From NCBI GenBank assembly GCA_047921455.1, contig JBLRWC010000005.1:1-64000 (forward strand): a stretch of DNA of 64,000 nucleotides, given 5' to 3'. The notes under the pieces were generated by a model that saw only the letters and a list, made by a program, of their open reading frames with translations, was not told the origin of the DNA and did no database searches. The translations under genes and the position numbers were made by a program. This stretch comes from XN24 sp047921455 (GTDB lineage: Bacteria > Pseudomonadota > Gammaproteobacteria > Steroidobacterales > XN24). Shown here piece after piece: positions 1 through 10,126 of this stretch (the stretch's first letter is position 1; each line of letters opens with the position of its first letter).

Positions 1-56
1 TCATCGGGAAGCGGCTTTGTCATGCGGGCAAGCATATCAGTGGCTGCCGGGCGCAC

Positions 57-87
57 AAAAAGAAGCCCCGCACTGGGCGGGGCTTCT
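57..87 (-). terminator. Rho-independent terminator of groESL
   Basis: A perfect 11-bp stem (arms 61-71 and 77-87) encloses a 5-base loop. Read on the minus strand it is followed by five T residues (61-57). It lies about 50 bases beyond the groEL stop codon, as expected for the end of the groES-groEL transcript. Bases 1-56 show nothing else recognisable. Confidence 0.88.
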
Positions 88-134
88 CGGTCTTCGCTGC
101 ATTGTTGCGCCCCTGCGGGCGCTGCTATGCAGTT

Positions 135-1760
<1,626 letters not shown>

Positions 1761-1815
1761 GAATGTCTGCTCCTGGTAACTGGTATTAAGTGGTCTGGGG
1801 GAAACGGGAGAGGGT

Positions 1816-2106
1816 TCAGCCCTCGAGGACCGCCATGACGTCGTCTTCGCGCATCACGAGCACGTCCTCGCCGTCGACTTTCACCTCGGTCCCGCTGTAC
1901 TTGCCGAAGAGGACGCGCTCGCCCACCTTCAGGTCGAGCGGCCGTACTTCACCGTTCTCGAGGATCTTGCCGTTGCCCACGGCAATGACCTCACCCTTGA
2001 TCGGCTTTTCGGTAGCGGTGTCCGGAATAACGATGCCGCCGGGTGACGTGCGCTCTTCCTCCAGACGCTTGATGACGACTCGGTCATGAAGCGGACGAAT
2101 CTTCAT
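1816..2106 (-). CDS. groES: Co-chaperonin GroES (Hsp10)
   Basis: This 96-residue protein is the heptameric lid of the GroEL chamber. It starts MKIRPLHDRVVIKR, the canonical N terminus, and contains the mobile-loop region ERTSPGGIVIPD. A longer frame opens at 2130, but the ATG at 2106 is chosen because AAGGAG lies 9 bases before it and because it gives the family N terminus and length. It is the first gene of the groES-groEL operon. Expression should be heat- and HrcA-responsive because of the perfect CIRCE operator upstream. Confidence 0.97.
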   Translation of the reverse strand: MKIRPLHDRVVIKRLEEERTSPGGIVIPDTATEKPIKGEVIAVGNGKILENGEVRPLDLKVGERVLFGKYSGTEVKVDGEDVLVMREDDVMAVLEG

Positions 2107-2175
2107 TTTCGCTTTCTCCTTGAAAATCATTTGGTTGCAGGCCGTTACCCGCGCCGTACGTACTGAGCGAGCTTG

Positions 2176-2202
2176 TTAGCACTCGCCGCTAGTGAGTGCT
2201 AA
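2176..2202 (-). promoter_or_regulatory. CIRCE operator (HrcA binding site)
   Basis: TTAGCACTC (2176-2184), a 9-base spacer and GAGTGCTAA (2194-2202) form a perfect match to the CIRCE consensus inverted repeat. It overlaps the last base of the -10 box of the groES promoter and covers the expected transcription start, so a bound HrcA repressor should block initiation. hrcA itself is not in this window. Confidence 0.96.
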
Positions 2203-2229
2203 TGATAGGGGCGGTTTCGCGGGAGTCAA
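2202..2229 (-). promoter_or_regulatory. Sigma70-type promoter of groESL
   Basis: On the minus strand, a -35 box TTGACT (2229-2224) and a -10 box TATCAT (2207-2202) are separated by 16 bases. Each matches five of six consensus positions. The CIRCE element begins at the end of the -10 box. This arrangement implies housekeeping-sigma transcription with HrcA repression rather than sigma32 control. Confidence 0.8.
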
Positions 2230-2305
2230 TAGGGGCCGCGGCGCGTGGCGCGAATGGACGCAGACCGCTATCCTTGGCGATCATTTTTCTCGACCGGGGA
2301 CACAA

Positions 2306-2644
2306 GTGACTGAAAATCCATGCCTCGTGGTGCTGTGCAGCTGCCCGGACGGGGCGCCGGCCGCGGAGCTGGCCAGGACCCTCGTCGCCGAGGGCCTGGC
2401 CGCGTGCGTGAATCGCCTGCCCGGCATCGTGTCGAACTTCCGCTGGGAAGGCGAAGTACAGGAAGAACGCGAGACCCTGCTGCTCATCAAGACGACCCGG
2501 GCGCGCCTGGCGGCGCTGACCGCGCGGACCCGGCAGCTGCATCCCTACGAACTTCCGGAGGTCGTGGCTGTCCCTGTGTTGGGTGGCCTGGAAGAATATC
2601 TTGACTGGCTGCGCGACAGCGTCGCCGTCATCCCCACGTCCTGA
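2306..2644 (+). CDS. cutA: Divalent-cation tolerance protein CutA
   Basis: This 112-residue protein belongs to the CutA1 family, small trimeric ferredoxin-fold proteins linked to divalent metal tolerance. Family features are the LAACVNRLPG segment, the FRWEGEVQEE strand and HPYELPEVVAVPV near the C terminus. A longer in-frame opening exists at 2192, but it would start inside the CIRCE element. The GTG at 2306 (protein VTENPCLVVLCS) has a GGGGA ribosome site 5 bases upstream and gives the normal family length. It is divergent from groES and is followed after 24 bases by dsbD, the same neighbours as in E. coli. Confidence 0.93.
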   Translation: MTENPCLVVLCSCPDGAPAAELARTLVAEGLAACVNRLPGIVSNFRWEGEVQEERETLLLIKTTRARLAALTARTRQLHPYELPEVVAVPVLGGLEEYLDWLRDSVAVIPTS

Positions 2645-2668
2645 GCGAAACAAGCAGCGAACCAAGCA

Positions 2669-4915
2669 ATGACAAGAATCCTCCTGCTGATGCTCGCCGC
2701 GCTCGTCGCGCAGGGCGCCTATGCCGAGCCGCAGTTGATGCGCGCAGAGCAGGCCTTCCGCTACGACGCGGCGGCCACCGACGACGCCATCGTGCTGCGC
2801 TGGCAAGTGGCCGACGGCTACTACATGTACCAGGACCGCTTCGCTTTCCGCAGCCTGGATCCGGCCGTGGAACTCGGCGCGCCACGGCTGCCGCCCGGCA
2901 TCCTCTACGAGGATGAGTTCTTCGGGGAGGGCTACATCCACCGCGGCGACTTCGAAATCCGCATTCCGCTGAGCGGCGCTCCGGCCGGCGCCACGCTGCC
3001 GATCGAGATCAAGTCCCAAGGCTGCGCGGACATCGGTATCTGCCTGCCGCCGCAAACCTGGCAGGCTGATGTGCGTATCGGCGCGGTGACGTCCGCCGCG
3101 CCATCCGCGCCGGCGCAGGAAACCGAGCCGCGCCGCTCGCTGCTGTCGTTCCTGTCCGGGGGTCGCGGTGTAACCCAGCAGGAATTTCTGCCGCCGGACC
3201 AGGCCTTCAGGCGCACCGCCTCCCTGCGCGACGGCGCGGTCGAGCTCGAATGGGATATTGCACCTGGATACTACCTCTACCGAAAGGAATTTTCGGTGTC
3301 GGCCGGCGAAACCGAGCTGCCGGCGGCGTTCCCCGCCGGCACGATGATCCAAGACGAGTTCTTCGGCGACGTGGAAGTGCTCTACGACCGCGCCCACACC
3401 CGGGTCGAGCCGCCGCCCGGCACCGCGACGCTGCAAGTGCGCTACCAGGGCTGCGCGCAGGACGGCATCTGCTATCCGCCGGAAACCTGGACGGTAACGC
3501 TCGCCTCGCTGCCCGTCGCCACGCCGGCCGCAAGGCCAGCTACCCCCGCGGCGGGCGCCACCACCGAGCGCAGCGGGCCCACGGCACCGGTCTCCGAATC
3601 CGATCGCCTCGCCGCACTGATCACCGGCGGCGCGCTGCCGGCGGTGCTGGCGGTATTCTTCGGCATCGGGCTGCTGCTGGCATTCACGCCCTGTGTGCTG
3701 CCGATGGTGCCGATCCTGTCCGGCCTGATCGTCGGCCAGGGTCCCAACGTCACCACCCGCAAGGCCTTCACGCTGTCCGCGATCTTTGTGCTTGCGATGG
3801 CGCTGACCTACACCATCGCAGGCGTGGTGGTCGCCATGCTCGGCCACAACCTCCAGGCGACCTTCCAGAATCCCGCCGTGCTGATCAGCTTCGCGGTCGT
3901 GTTCGTGGCGCTCGCCTTGGCCATGTTCGGCTTTTACGAACTGCAAATGCCGGCCGGCCTGCAGACAAAAATGATGGCCTGGTCGAATCGCCAGCAGTCC
4001 GGCACTTGGCTGGGCGCCGGCGCCATGGGCGTGTTTTCGGCGCTCATCGTGGGACCCTGCGTGGCCGCGCCGCTCGCCGCCGCGCTCATCGTGATCGGCA
4101 CCACGGGCGACCCGGTACGCGGCGGCGCCGCGCTGTTCGCCCTGTCGCTCGGCATGGGCGCACCGTTGCTGGCGTTCGGCGCCTCGGCCGGCAAGCTGCT
4201 GCCGAAAGCCGGCGCCTGGATGGAAACCATCAAGAACCTGTTCGGGCTGCTGCTGCTCGGCGTCGCGGTTTGGATGCTGGAACGCATTGTGCCCCCGGCC
4301 GGCGCGCTGGCGCTGTGGGCCGGGCTGTTTTTCCTCGCAGCCGTCTTCCTGGGCGCACTCGAACCGCTCGCCCGTGACGCCGGACCCGGCCGTCGCATCG
4401 CCAAGGGCGCCGGCTTGATGGGGTTGTTGTACGGCGCCGTCCTGCTGGTCGGCGCTGCCGCCGGCGGCCAGAGCCTGTGGCAGCCGCTCGCCGGGCTGCG
4501 CGCTGCCGGCCCGGCGCCGCAAGCGGTCGCGGCGGCGGAATTCCGCCCGGTGAAATCGGTGGCGGACGTCGCACGGGAACTGCGCCAGGCGAACGCCACC
4601 GGCCGCACCGTCATGCTGGACTTCTACGCAGACTGGTGCGTGGACTGCAAGCGCATGGAACGCTACACCTTCCCGGAACCGGGCGTGCAAGCGGCGCTCG
4701 ACGGCAAAGTACTGCTGAAAGCGGACGTCACGGCCAACGACGCCGTTGATCGTGAACTGATGAACCATTTCGGCATTTTCGGCCCGCCCGCCATCCTGTT
4801 TTTCGACACCCGCGGCGAGGAGATGCGCGGCTACCGCTCGCTCGGCTACATGCCGGCCCAGCGTTTCACCGACCATGTGCGCGCCGCGCGCAATGATGCT
4901 GGCGGTGCGCCATGA
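2669..4915 (+). CDS. dsbD: Thiol:disulfide interchange protein DsbD with two tandem alpha domains
   Basis: DsbD carries electrons from cytosolic thioredoxin across the inner membrane to periplasmic reductases. A signal peptide (residues 1-19, cut after YA) is followed by two DsbD-alpha domains: residues about 28-138 with C119 and C125, and about 176-280 with C262 and C268, both in a QGCAxxGIC context. The membrane beta domain (about 320-600) has the reactive cysteines C342 in FTPCVLP and C464 in VGPCVAAP. The C-terminal thioredoxin-like gamma domain has C657-V-D-C660. At 748 residues it is about 180 longer than the E. coli protein, and the duplicated alpha domain accounts for this. It overlaps the next gene by 4 bases. 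Confidence 0.96.
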   Translation: MTRILLLMLAALVAQGAYAEPQLMRAEQAFRYDAAATDDAIVLRWQVADGYYMYQDRFAFRSLDPAVELGAPRLPPGILYEDEFFGEGYIHRGDFEIRIPLSGAPAGATLPIEIKSQGCADIGICLPPQTWQADVRIGAVTSAAPSAPAQETEPRRSLLSFLSGGRGVTQQEFLPPDQAFRRTASLRDGAVELEWDIAPGYYLYRKEFSVSAGETELPAAFPAGTMIQDEFFGDVEVLYDRAHTRVEPPPGTATLQVRYQGCAQDGICYPPETWTVTLASLPVATPAARPATPAAGATTERSGPTAPVSESDRLAALITGGALPAVLAVFFGIGLLLAFTPCVLPMVPILSGLIVGQGPNVTTRKAFTLSAIFVLAMALTYTIAGVVVAMLGHNLQATFQNPAVLISFAVVFVALALAMFGFYELQMPAGLQTKMMAWSNRQQSGTWLGAGAMGVFSALIVGPCVAAPLAAALIVIGTTGDPVRGGAALFALSLGMGAPLLAFGASAGKLLPKAGAWMETIKNLFGLLLLGVAVWMLERIVPPAGALALWAGLFFLAAVFLGALEPLARDAGPGRRIAKGAGLMGLLYGAVLLVGAAAGGQSLWQPLAGLRAAGPAPQAVAAAEFRPVKSVADVARELRQANATGRTVMLDFYADWCVDCKRMERYTFPEPGVQAALDGKVLLKADVTANDAVDRELMNHFGIFGPPAILFFDTRGEEMRGYRSLGYMPAQRFTDHVRAARNDAGGAP

Positions 4916-5463
4916 TGCGCACCCTGCCGCTGGTACTGCTGGCGCTCGCTGCCGGGGTCGCCGGTTTTTTTCTCTATGCCACCCTGGTGAGCCGCGATGT
5001 GCCCCCCGACGACGGCCGTTCGCTGTTGCCGGTGACGCAACCGGTTGCGGAATTTGCACCGGTATTCGTCCTGCCGGACGTCGCGGGCACCCAGCGTTCG
5101 AGCACGGAATGGGACGATACCTTCCGGGTGGTCAATTTCTGGGCCACCTGGTGCCCGCCATGCATCCGCGAAATACCCCTGCTGGTCGATATACAGGCGG
5201 AATACGGCGCTCGCGGCGTCCAGGTGCTCGGCATCGCCATTGACGACGCTGAAGCGGTCAGCGCCTTCGCGGAGCAGTTCGAGTTCAACTACCCTGTACT
5301 GGTCGGCCAGGACGACGCCATGGAACTCGGCCACCGCTTTGTCAGCGACTTTATCGGCCTGCCCTTTACCGTCTTCACCGACCGCAGCGGGCGGATCATC
5401 CAGTTTCACATGGGAGAAATCCACCGCGAGCAGATCGAGGCGATCCTCGCCGAACTGCTTTGA
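4912..5463 (+). CDS. TlpA/ResA-type membrane-anchored thioredoxin
   Basis: This 183-residue protein has an N-terminal membrane anchor (residues about 4-25) and a periplasmic thioredoxin fold of the AhpC/TSA-redoxin (TlpA) type. The active site is FWATWCPPC (C81 and C84), followed by REIPLL. The cis-proline region is IGLPFTVF. Such proteins reduce periplasmic disulfides, for example in cytochrome c maturation or metal delivery. Its start overlaps the dsbD stop in an ATGA, so the two are translationally coupled, and DsbD is the likely electron donor. The precise substrate cannot be read from the sequence. Confidence 0.9.
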   Translation: MMRTLPLVLLALAAGVAGFFLYATLVSRDVPPDDGRSLLPVTQPVAEFAPVFVLPDVAGTQRSSTEWDDTFRVVNFWATWCPPCIREIPLLVDIQAEYGARGVQVLGIAIDDAEAVSAFAEQFEFNYPVLVGQDDAMELGHRFVSDFIGLPFTVFTDRSGRIIQFHMGEIHREQIEAILAELL

Positions 5464-5588
5464 CGCGACGTCACCGCAGCAGCGTCGAGCGGCCGGAAAC
5501 CGCCAGCGGGTGCAAACTTGTCGCGAAAAGCTGTAGAGTGCGCCGATATGGCTTCTATCTGCCGGCTTTTCGACAGGAAACACTCTAA

Positions 5589-6041
5589 ATGAGTCGCCTG
5601 CTGCTTTTGAACGGGCCCAACCTGAACCTGCTCGGCGAGCGGGAGCCCGACCTTTACGGGCGCGTGACGCTGGATTCCATCGAGGCCCGTTGCCGGCGCC
5701 TCGCGGAAGAATGCGGACACGAGCTGGACTGCTTCCAGTCGAACGCGGAACATGAGCTCGTGCAGCGCGTGCAGGGCGCACCGGCGGCGGGCATCAACGC
5801 GATTGTCATCAACCCGGCCGCCTTCACTCATACCAGTATCGCGCTGCGCGATGCGCTCACCGCGGTCGGCATTCCTTTCATCGAGGTCCACCTCTCGAAC
5901 GTACACGGCCGCGAAGCCTTCCGGCGTCGCTCGTATTTCTCAGCGGTTGCAGCCGGCGTCATCTCGGGCCTCGGACCACTCGGCTACGAACTCGCGATCC
6001 GCGCGGCGGATGCCCTGCTGCGCGGCACTGACAGGAACTGA
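5589..6041 (+). CDS. aroQ: 3-dehydroquinate dehydratase, type II
   Basis: This 150-residue dodecameric enzyme dehydrates 3-dehydroquinate to 3-dehydroshikimate in the shikimate pathway. It opens with LLLNGPNLNLLGEREPDLYG, which contains the catalytic tyrosine (Y23). The substrate-loop region VEVHLSNVHGRE and the active-site arginine/histidine region also match the type II family. Length is typical. It is followed 2 bases later by accB, the common gammaproteobacterial aroQ-accB-accC order. The 125-base gap upstream probably holds the operon promoter, but I see no convincing -35/-10 pair; TAGAGT at 5534 is the best -10 candidate. Confidence 0.97.
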   Translation: MSRLLLLNGPNLNLLGEREPDLYGRVTLDSIEARCRRLAEECGHELDCFQSNAEHELVQRVQGAPAAGINAIVINPAAFTHTSIALRDALTAVGIPFIEVHLSNVHGREAFRRRSYFSAVAAGVISGLGPLGYELAIRAADALLRGTDRN

Positions 6042-6043
6042 AC

Positions 6044-6484
6044 ATGGATATTCGCAAGGTCAAGAAACTGATCGAACTGCTCGAGGAATCGGGCATTGCC
6101 GAAATCGAGATTCACGAGGGTGAGGAGTCCGTGCGCATCAGCCGGCATCCGACCGGCGGCAGCTGGCCTGTGCCGCAACAAATCGTCACCGCGGCGCCTG
6201 CCGCGGCGCCCGCCGCCAGCGAAACGGCCCCGGCGGCGCCCCCTCCTGCCGGTCACACCGTGACCGCGCCCATGGTCGGCACTTACTACAGTGCGCCGAC
6301 GCCGGGCGCGAAGGCCTTCGTACACATCGGCAGCGAGGTCGCAATCGGCGATACGCTCTGCATCATCGAGGCCATGAAAATGATGAACCAGATCGAGAGC
6401 GACGCGGCCGGCACGGTGGTCGCCATCCTGGCGGAGAACGGCGATCCGGTAGAGTTCGGCCAACCGCTGTTCGTCGTCGAGTAA
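6044..6484 (+). CDS. accB: Biotin carboxyl carrier protein of acetyl-CoA carboxylase
   Basis: This is the biotinylated subunit of acetyl-CoA carboxylase, which supplies malonyl-CoA for fatty acid synthesis. The N-terminal helical segment (MDIRKVKKLIELLEESGIAE) is joined by an Ala/Pro-rich flexible linker (about residues 45-70) to the biotinyl domain. The biotin-accepting lysine is K112 in IIEAMKMMNQIES. Length (146) is normal. It sits 2 bases after aroQ and 6 bases before accC and is surely co-transcribed with them. Confidence 0.98.
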   Translation: MDIRKVKKLIELLEESGIAEIEIHEGEESVRISRHPTGGSWPVPQQIVTAAPAAAPAASETAPAAPPPAGHTVTAPMVGTYYSAPTPGAKAFVHIGSEVAIGDTLCIIEAMKMMNQIESDAAGTVVAILAENGDPVEFGQPLFVVE

Positions 6485-6490
6485 CGCATC

Positions 6491-7831
6491 ATGCTCGACA
6501 AGGTTGTCATCGCGAACCGCGGCGAAATTGCGCTGCGCATCCTGCGCGCCTGTCGCGAACTCGGCATCAAGACCGTCGCGGTGCATTCCACTGCGGACAG
6601 CAGCCAGAAGCACGTACTGCTCGCCGATGAGTCGGTTTGCATCGGCCCGCCGCCGTCAAGCCAGAGTTATCTCAACATGCCGGCCATCATCAGCGCGGCG
6701 GAGGTCACGGACGCGATCGCGATCCATCCCGGCTACGGCTTTCTGTCCGAGAATGCCGACTTTGCCGAGCGGGTGGAAAAAAGCGGCTTCACGTTCATCG
6801 GCCCGCGGCCAGAAACGATCCGCCTGATGGGCGACAAGGTTTCGGCCATCCGCGCCATGAAAGCAGCCGGCGTCCCCTGCGTGCCCGGTTCTGACGGACC
6901 GCTTGACGACGACCCGGAAGCCAACCTCAGCATGGCGCGCAGCATCGGCTACCCGGTCCTGATCAAGGCCGCAGGCGGCGGCGGTGGGCGCGGCATGCGC
7001 GTGGTGCACTCGGACGCGACATTGCTCAACGCGATCACGCTGACCCGCGCCGAAGCACTGGCCGCCTTCAGCAATGAAATGGTCTATCTCGAGAAATTTC
7101 TCGACCACCCGCGGCATGTTGAATTCCAGGTGCTCGCGGACGGCGAAGGCCGCGCAGTGCACCTCGGCGAACGCGACTGCTCGATGCAACGCCGCCATCA
7201 AAAAGTCGTCGAGGAGGCGCCTGCGCCGGGCATCACCGCGGAGCAGCGCGACGTCATCGGGCGCCGCTGTGTCGAGGCCTGCCTCGAGATCGGTTATCGC
7301 GGCGCCGGCACGTTCGAATTCCTCTACCAGGACGGCGAATTCTTTTTCATTGAAATGAATACCCGTATCCAGGTGGAACACCCGGTCACCGAAATGATCA
7401 CCGGCATCGACCTCGTCCAGGAGCAGCTGCGCATTGCCGCCGGAGAACCGCTCCGCATGCGCCAGGAAGATATTGAGATTCGCGGCCACGCCATCGAGTG
7501 CCGCATCAATGCCGAGGATGCAAAGACCTTCATGCCCAGCCCCGGCCCGGTACACCAGTGGCATGCGCCGGGCGGGCCGGGCATCCGGGTGGATAGCCAC
7601 ATTTACTCCGGGTACCAGGTGCCGCCGTTTTATGACAGCCTGATCGGCAAGCTGATTGCCCACGGCTCGAATCGCGAATCGGCCATTGCCCGGATGCAGA
7701 CGGCGCTCACCGAGATTGTCGTCGAAGGCATCCGCACCAATATCCCGCTGCACCAGGAAATCTTCAGCCACAGTGCCTTCAAGGCCGGCGGCACCGATAT
7801 CCATTATCTCGAGAAACGACTGGGACTTTGA
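6491..7831 (+). CDS. accC: Biotin carboxylase subunit of acetyl-CoA carboxylase
   Basis: This 446-residue ATP-grasp enzyme carboxylates the biotin on AccB using ATP and bicarbonate. It begins MLDKVVIANRGEIALRILRA, the family N terminus. It has the HPGYGFLSENADFA motif, the glycine-rich ATP loop AAGGGGGRGMR near residue 163, the HLGERDCSMQRRHQK segment and the EMNTRIQVEHPVTE catalytic motif. Length matches the family. It lies directly after accB in the aroQ-accB-accC operon, and prmA begins 40 bases downstream. Confidence 0.98.
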   Translation: MLDKVVIANRGEIALRILRACRELGIKTVAVHSTADSSQKHVLLADESVCIGPPPSSQSYLNMPAIISAAEVTDAIAIHPGYGFLSENADFAERVEKSGFTFIGPRPETIRLMGDKVSAIRAMKAAGVPCVPGSDGPLDDDPEANLSMARSIGYPVLIKAAGGGGGRGMRVVHSDATLLNAITLTRAEALAAFSNEMVYLEKFLDHPRHVEFQVLADGEGRAVHLGERDCSMQRRHQKVVEEAPAPGITAEQRDVIGRRCVEACLEIGYRGAGTFEFLYQDGEFFFIEMNTRIQVEHPVTEMITGIDLVQEQLRIAAGEPLRMRQEDIEIRGHAIECRINAEDAKTFMPSPGPVHQWHAPGGPGIRVDSHIYSGYQVPPFYDSLIGKLIAHGSNRESAIARMQTALTEIVVEGIRTNIPLHQEIFSHSAFKAGGTDIHYLEKRLGL

Positions 7832-7871
7832 GCCGCAGCCGCAACCCAGGGTCCCCAAGAGTAACGCGCTG

Positions 7872-8789
7872 ATGGCTGCAGACTGGCTCGAAGTCTCGAC
7901 GACGCTCAACCGCGACCTGGCGCCGCTGGCCGAAGACCTGCTATTGGCGGCCGGCGCGCTGGCCGTGACTTTGCAAGACGCGGCCGACATGCCGGTGCTC
8001 GAACCCGCACCCGGCGCCATGCCGTTGTGGCCGTGGTTGACCGTCACCGGGCTGTTCAACGGCGATACCGATCCGCTTGCCGTGCTCGCCGCTCTCCATG
8101 ACCGCGTCCCCGGCGCCGAGTGGCGCACCGCGACGCTGGCCGAGCGCGCCTGGGAGCGGGAATGGCTGCGGGATTTCAAGCCGATGCGCTTCGGCTACCG
8201 ACTGGCGGTGGTCCCGACCGGCATGACGCCGCCGGCCGGCACCGTTACCGTGCGCCTCGACCCGGGACTGGCCTTCGGCACAGGCAGCCATCCGACCACG
8301 GCGCTCTGCCTGGAGTGGCTGGACTCGTTGGCCGGCAACGGTCCGCAAGGCGCGCGGCTCGCAGACGCCCTGCTCATCGACTACGGTTGCGGCTCCGGCA
8401 TCCTCGCGATCGCTGCACTGCGGCTGGGCGCGGCCGCGGCGGTCGCTGTCGACCTCGATCCACAGGCCCTGCTGGCGACCCGGCAAAATGCGGTGGCCAA
8501 CGACGTCGCGGACCGCCTTACGACCTGTGAGCCCGGCGCCCTGGCCGATGTACTGGCAGGCAGAAAAGCGGATATTCTCGTCGCCAATATCCTTGCCGGG
8601 CCGCTGCAACAACTGCTGCCCGATTTTGCCGCGTCACTGGGCGAGGACGGCATGCTCGCACTCTCAGGTATTCTTGTCGGCCAGGACGCGGCGCTGGCAG
8701 ACGCCGCGGCGCCGTGGTTCAGGCTCGATGCGCCCGCGAGCCGCGATGGATGGGTACGACTGTCGGGCCAAAGGAATACCGCAAGCTGA
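7872..8789 (+). CDS. prmA: Ribosomal protein L11 methyltransferase PrmA
   Basis: This 305-residue SAM-dependent enzyme trimethylates ribosomal protein L11. The N-terminal substrate-binding domain (about 1-100) precedes a class I methyltransferase fold. The fold carries the family segment RLDPGLAFGTGSHPTTALCL, the SAM motif DYGCGSGILAIAAL and the NPPY-equivalent VANILAGPL. An in-frame opening exists farther upstream inside accC, but the ATG at 7872 (MAADWLEVS) gives the standard N terminus and length. It follows accC as in E. coli and overlaps the next gene by one base (TGATG). Confidence 0.95.
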   Translation: MAADWLEVSTTLNRDLAPLAEDLLLAAGALAVTLQDAADMPVLEPAPGAMPLWPWLTVTGLFNGDTDPLAVLAALHDRVPGAEWRTATLAERAWEREWLRDFKPMRFGYRLAVVPTGMTPPAGTVTVRLDPGLAFGTGSHPTTALCLEWLDSLAGNGPQGARLADALLIDYGCGSGILAIAALRLGAAAAVAVDLDPQALLATRQNAVANDVADRLTTCEPGALADVLAGRKADILVANILAGPLQQLLPDFAASLGEDGMLALSGILVGQDAALADAAAPWFRLDAPASRDGWVRLSGQRNTAS

Positions 8790-10087
8790 TGTTTACTCGT
8801 TGCTTCAACTGCATGACCGTGTTCCACATCACCGCCGCTGAACTGCGCGCGGCCGACGGGACCGTCATCTGCGGTACCTGCGGCACGACGTTCGATGCGC
8901 TCGAGTCGCTCAGCGAAACCCGGCCGAAGGATCCCCCGGCGGACCTGGCGCCGCCGGCCGAACCAGATACGCCGCCGGCCGAACCAGATACGCCGCCGAC
9001 CGAACCAGATACGCCGCCGGCAACCGATGAGCTTGCGCGCGACGAGGACGAATTCCTCGAAGAACTCGAATCGCTGATCGGCAGCGAGCCCGCCGGGGAT
9101 GAAGTGCCATCCGCGCAAGAAGAGCACGACATGCCGGGCGCCGACGACCTGGCGCCCATGGCGGCCGCGGAGCAGCCGCTGCACGACGAGGAACTGGCCG
9201 ACGAAATGCGTGCACAACGCGACGTTCCCGGCGAGGGCATCGGCGACGATGAATTCCTGGTGGAAGATTTCGACGCAGAGGAAGCGCCCGACGAGGTGAC
9301 GGCCAGCGAGGACGACGACGAAAATCGCTATACCGACATCCCCGATCCGGACGCCGTGTTCCAGCTCGACGATCTGCCCGACCAGCCCTATATTTTCACA
9401 CTGGAGCAACCGACCGCTGCGGGTGCGCAAGATTCGACCGGGCCCGCTGGCGCAACCGACATACCAGGCGATGACGCCGCGGCGGCACAGGCTCGCGGCG
9501 GCCTGGAGGCGGAGCCTGACGGGGCCGGGACCGAGCCCGAGCCGGTGCCCGAATTCGCGCGGGAATCACGCCGCGGACGGACCTGGCTTCACCTGCTGCT
9601 TGCGCTGGTGGCGGTGCTGGCGCTCGCCGGCACCTGGGCGCACACCCAGCATGGCAAGCTGCTGCGGCACTCCACCGGCCAGGCCGTGCTTGGCCCGATC
9701 TACAGCCTGCTCGGCATAGCGGCGACGCCGGACTGGAACCCGGCGGAGTTTCGCGCCGTCCAATGGGAGGCGATTGCGAACCCCGATCAGCCCGACGACC
9801 TGATCGTCGCGGTGGATTTCGTCAACAGCGCGTCTTATGCGCAGCCGTATCCGGCCATCCGCATCGTGCTGGAGGACCGCTTCGGGCGGCGCATCGGCAT
9901 ACACGACGTGTCACCCTACCAGTACCGGCAGGCCCATTCCGTCGACGACCGCTTACCGGCCGGCGGCCGGGTCCGCACCACCGTCACGGTGCCCGATCCC
10001 GGCGCTCGCGCGGACGGTTTCCGGGTCGATTTCTGTCTTGAGTTGCAGGGGCACGGGCTTGCCTGCGGTCCGGAACCATTCCGCTAG
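8789..10087 (+). CDS. Zinc-ribbon membrane protein with DUF3426 domain
   Basis: This 432-residue protein starts with an MJ0042-type zinc ribbon (MFTRCFNCMTVFH, then VICGTCGTTFDALE; two CxxC pairs). A long acidic, proline-rich low-complexity region (about residues 45-270) includes three perfect or near-perfect PPAEPDT repeats. A single transmembrane helix follows (about 274-292, LHLLLALVAVLALAGTW), then a C-terminal DUF3426 domain (about 310-432) that should lie in the periplasm. The function of the family is unknown to me. Its start overlaps the prmA stop by one base, and dusB follows. Proteins of this kind are common between prmA and dusB or fis in gammaproteobacteria. Confidence 0.85.
   Translation: MFTRCFNCMTVFHITAAELRAADGTVICGTCGTTFDALESLSETRPKDPPADLAPPAEPDTPPAEPDTPPTEPDTPPATDELARDEDEFLEELESLIGSEPAGDEVPSAQEEHDMPGADDLAPMAAAEQPLHDEELADEMRAQRDVPGEGIGDDEFLVEDFDAEEAPDEVTASEDDDENRYTDIPDPDAVFQLDDLPDQPYIFTLEQPTAAGAQDSTGPAGATDIPGDDAAAAQARGGLEAEPDGAGTEPEPVPEFARESRRGRTWLHLLLALVAVLALAGTWAHTQHGKLLRHSTGQAVLGPIYSLLGIAATPDWNPAEFRAVQWEAIANPDQPDDLIVAVDFVNSASYAQPYPAIRIVLEDRFGRRIGIHDVSPYQYRQAHSVDDRLPAGGRVRTTVTVPDPGARADGFRVDFCLELQGHGLACGPEPFR
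8951..9013 (+). repeat. Three tandem 21-bp repeats inside the DUF3426 gene
   Basis: Three consecutive 21-base units (8951-8971, 8972-8992, 8993-9013) each encode PPAEPDT or PPTEPDT. The first two are identical and the third differs by one base; a partial fourth copy (PPA) follows. The repeat keeps the reading frame, so copy-number change would alter only linker length. Confidence 0.93.
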
Positions 10088-10126
10088 GCCGGCGGCCGGT
10101 GGCAGCTGTTGACGATACTCGATGTG

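Noticed and set aside
2192..2305. An N-terminally longer CutA
   Set aside because: The extension would begin within the CIRCE element and has no resemblance to CutA; the GTG at 2306 has a ribosome site.
2189..5059. A very long minus-strand open frame opposite cutA and dsbD
   Set aside because: It has low-complexity, Arg/Gly/Gln/His-rich sequence typical of antisense frames in GC-rich DNA, and the sense genes are well supported.
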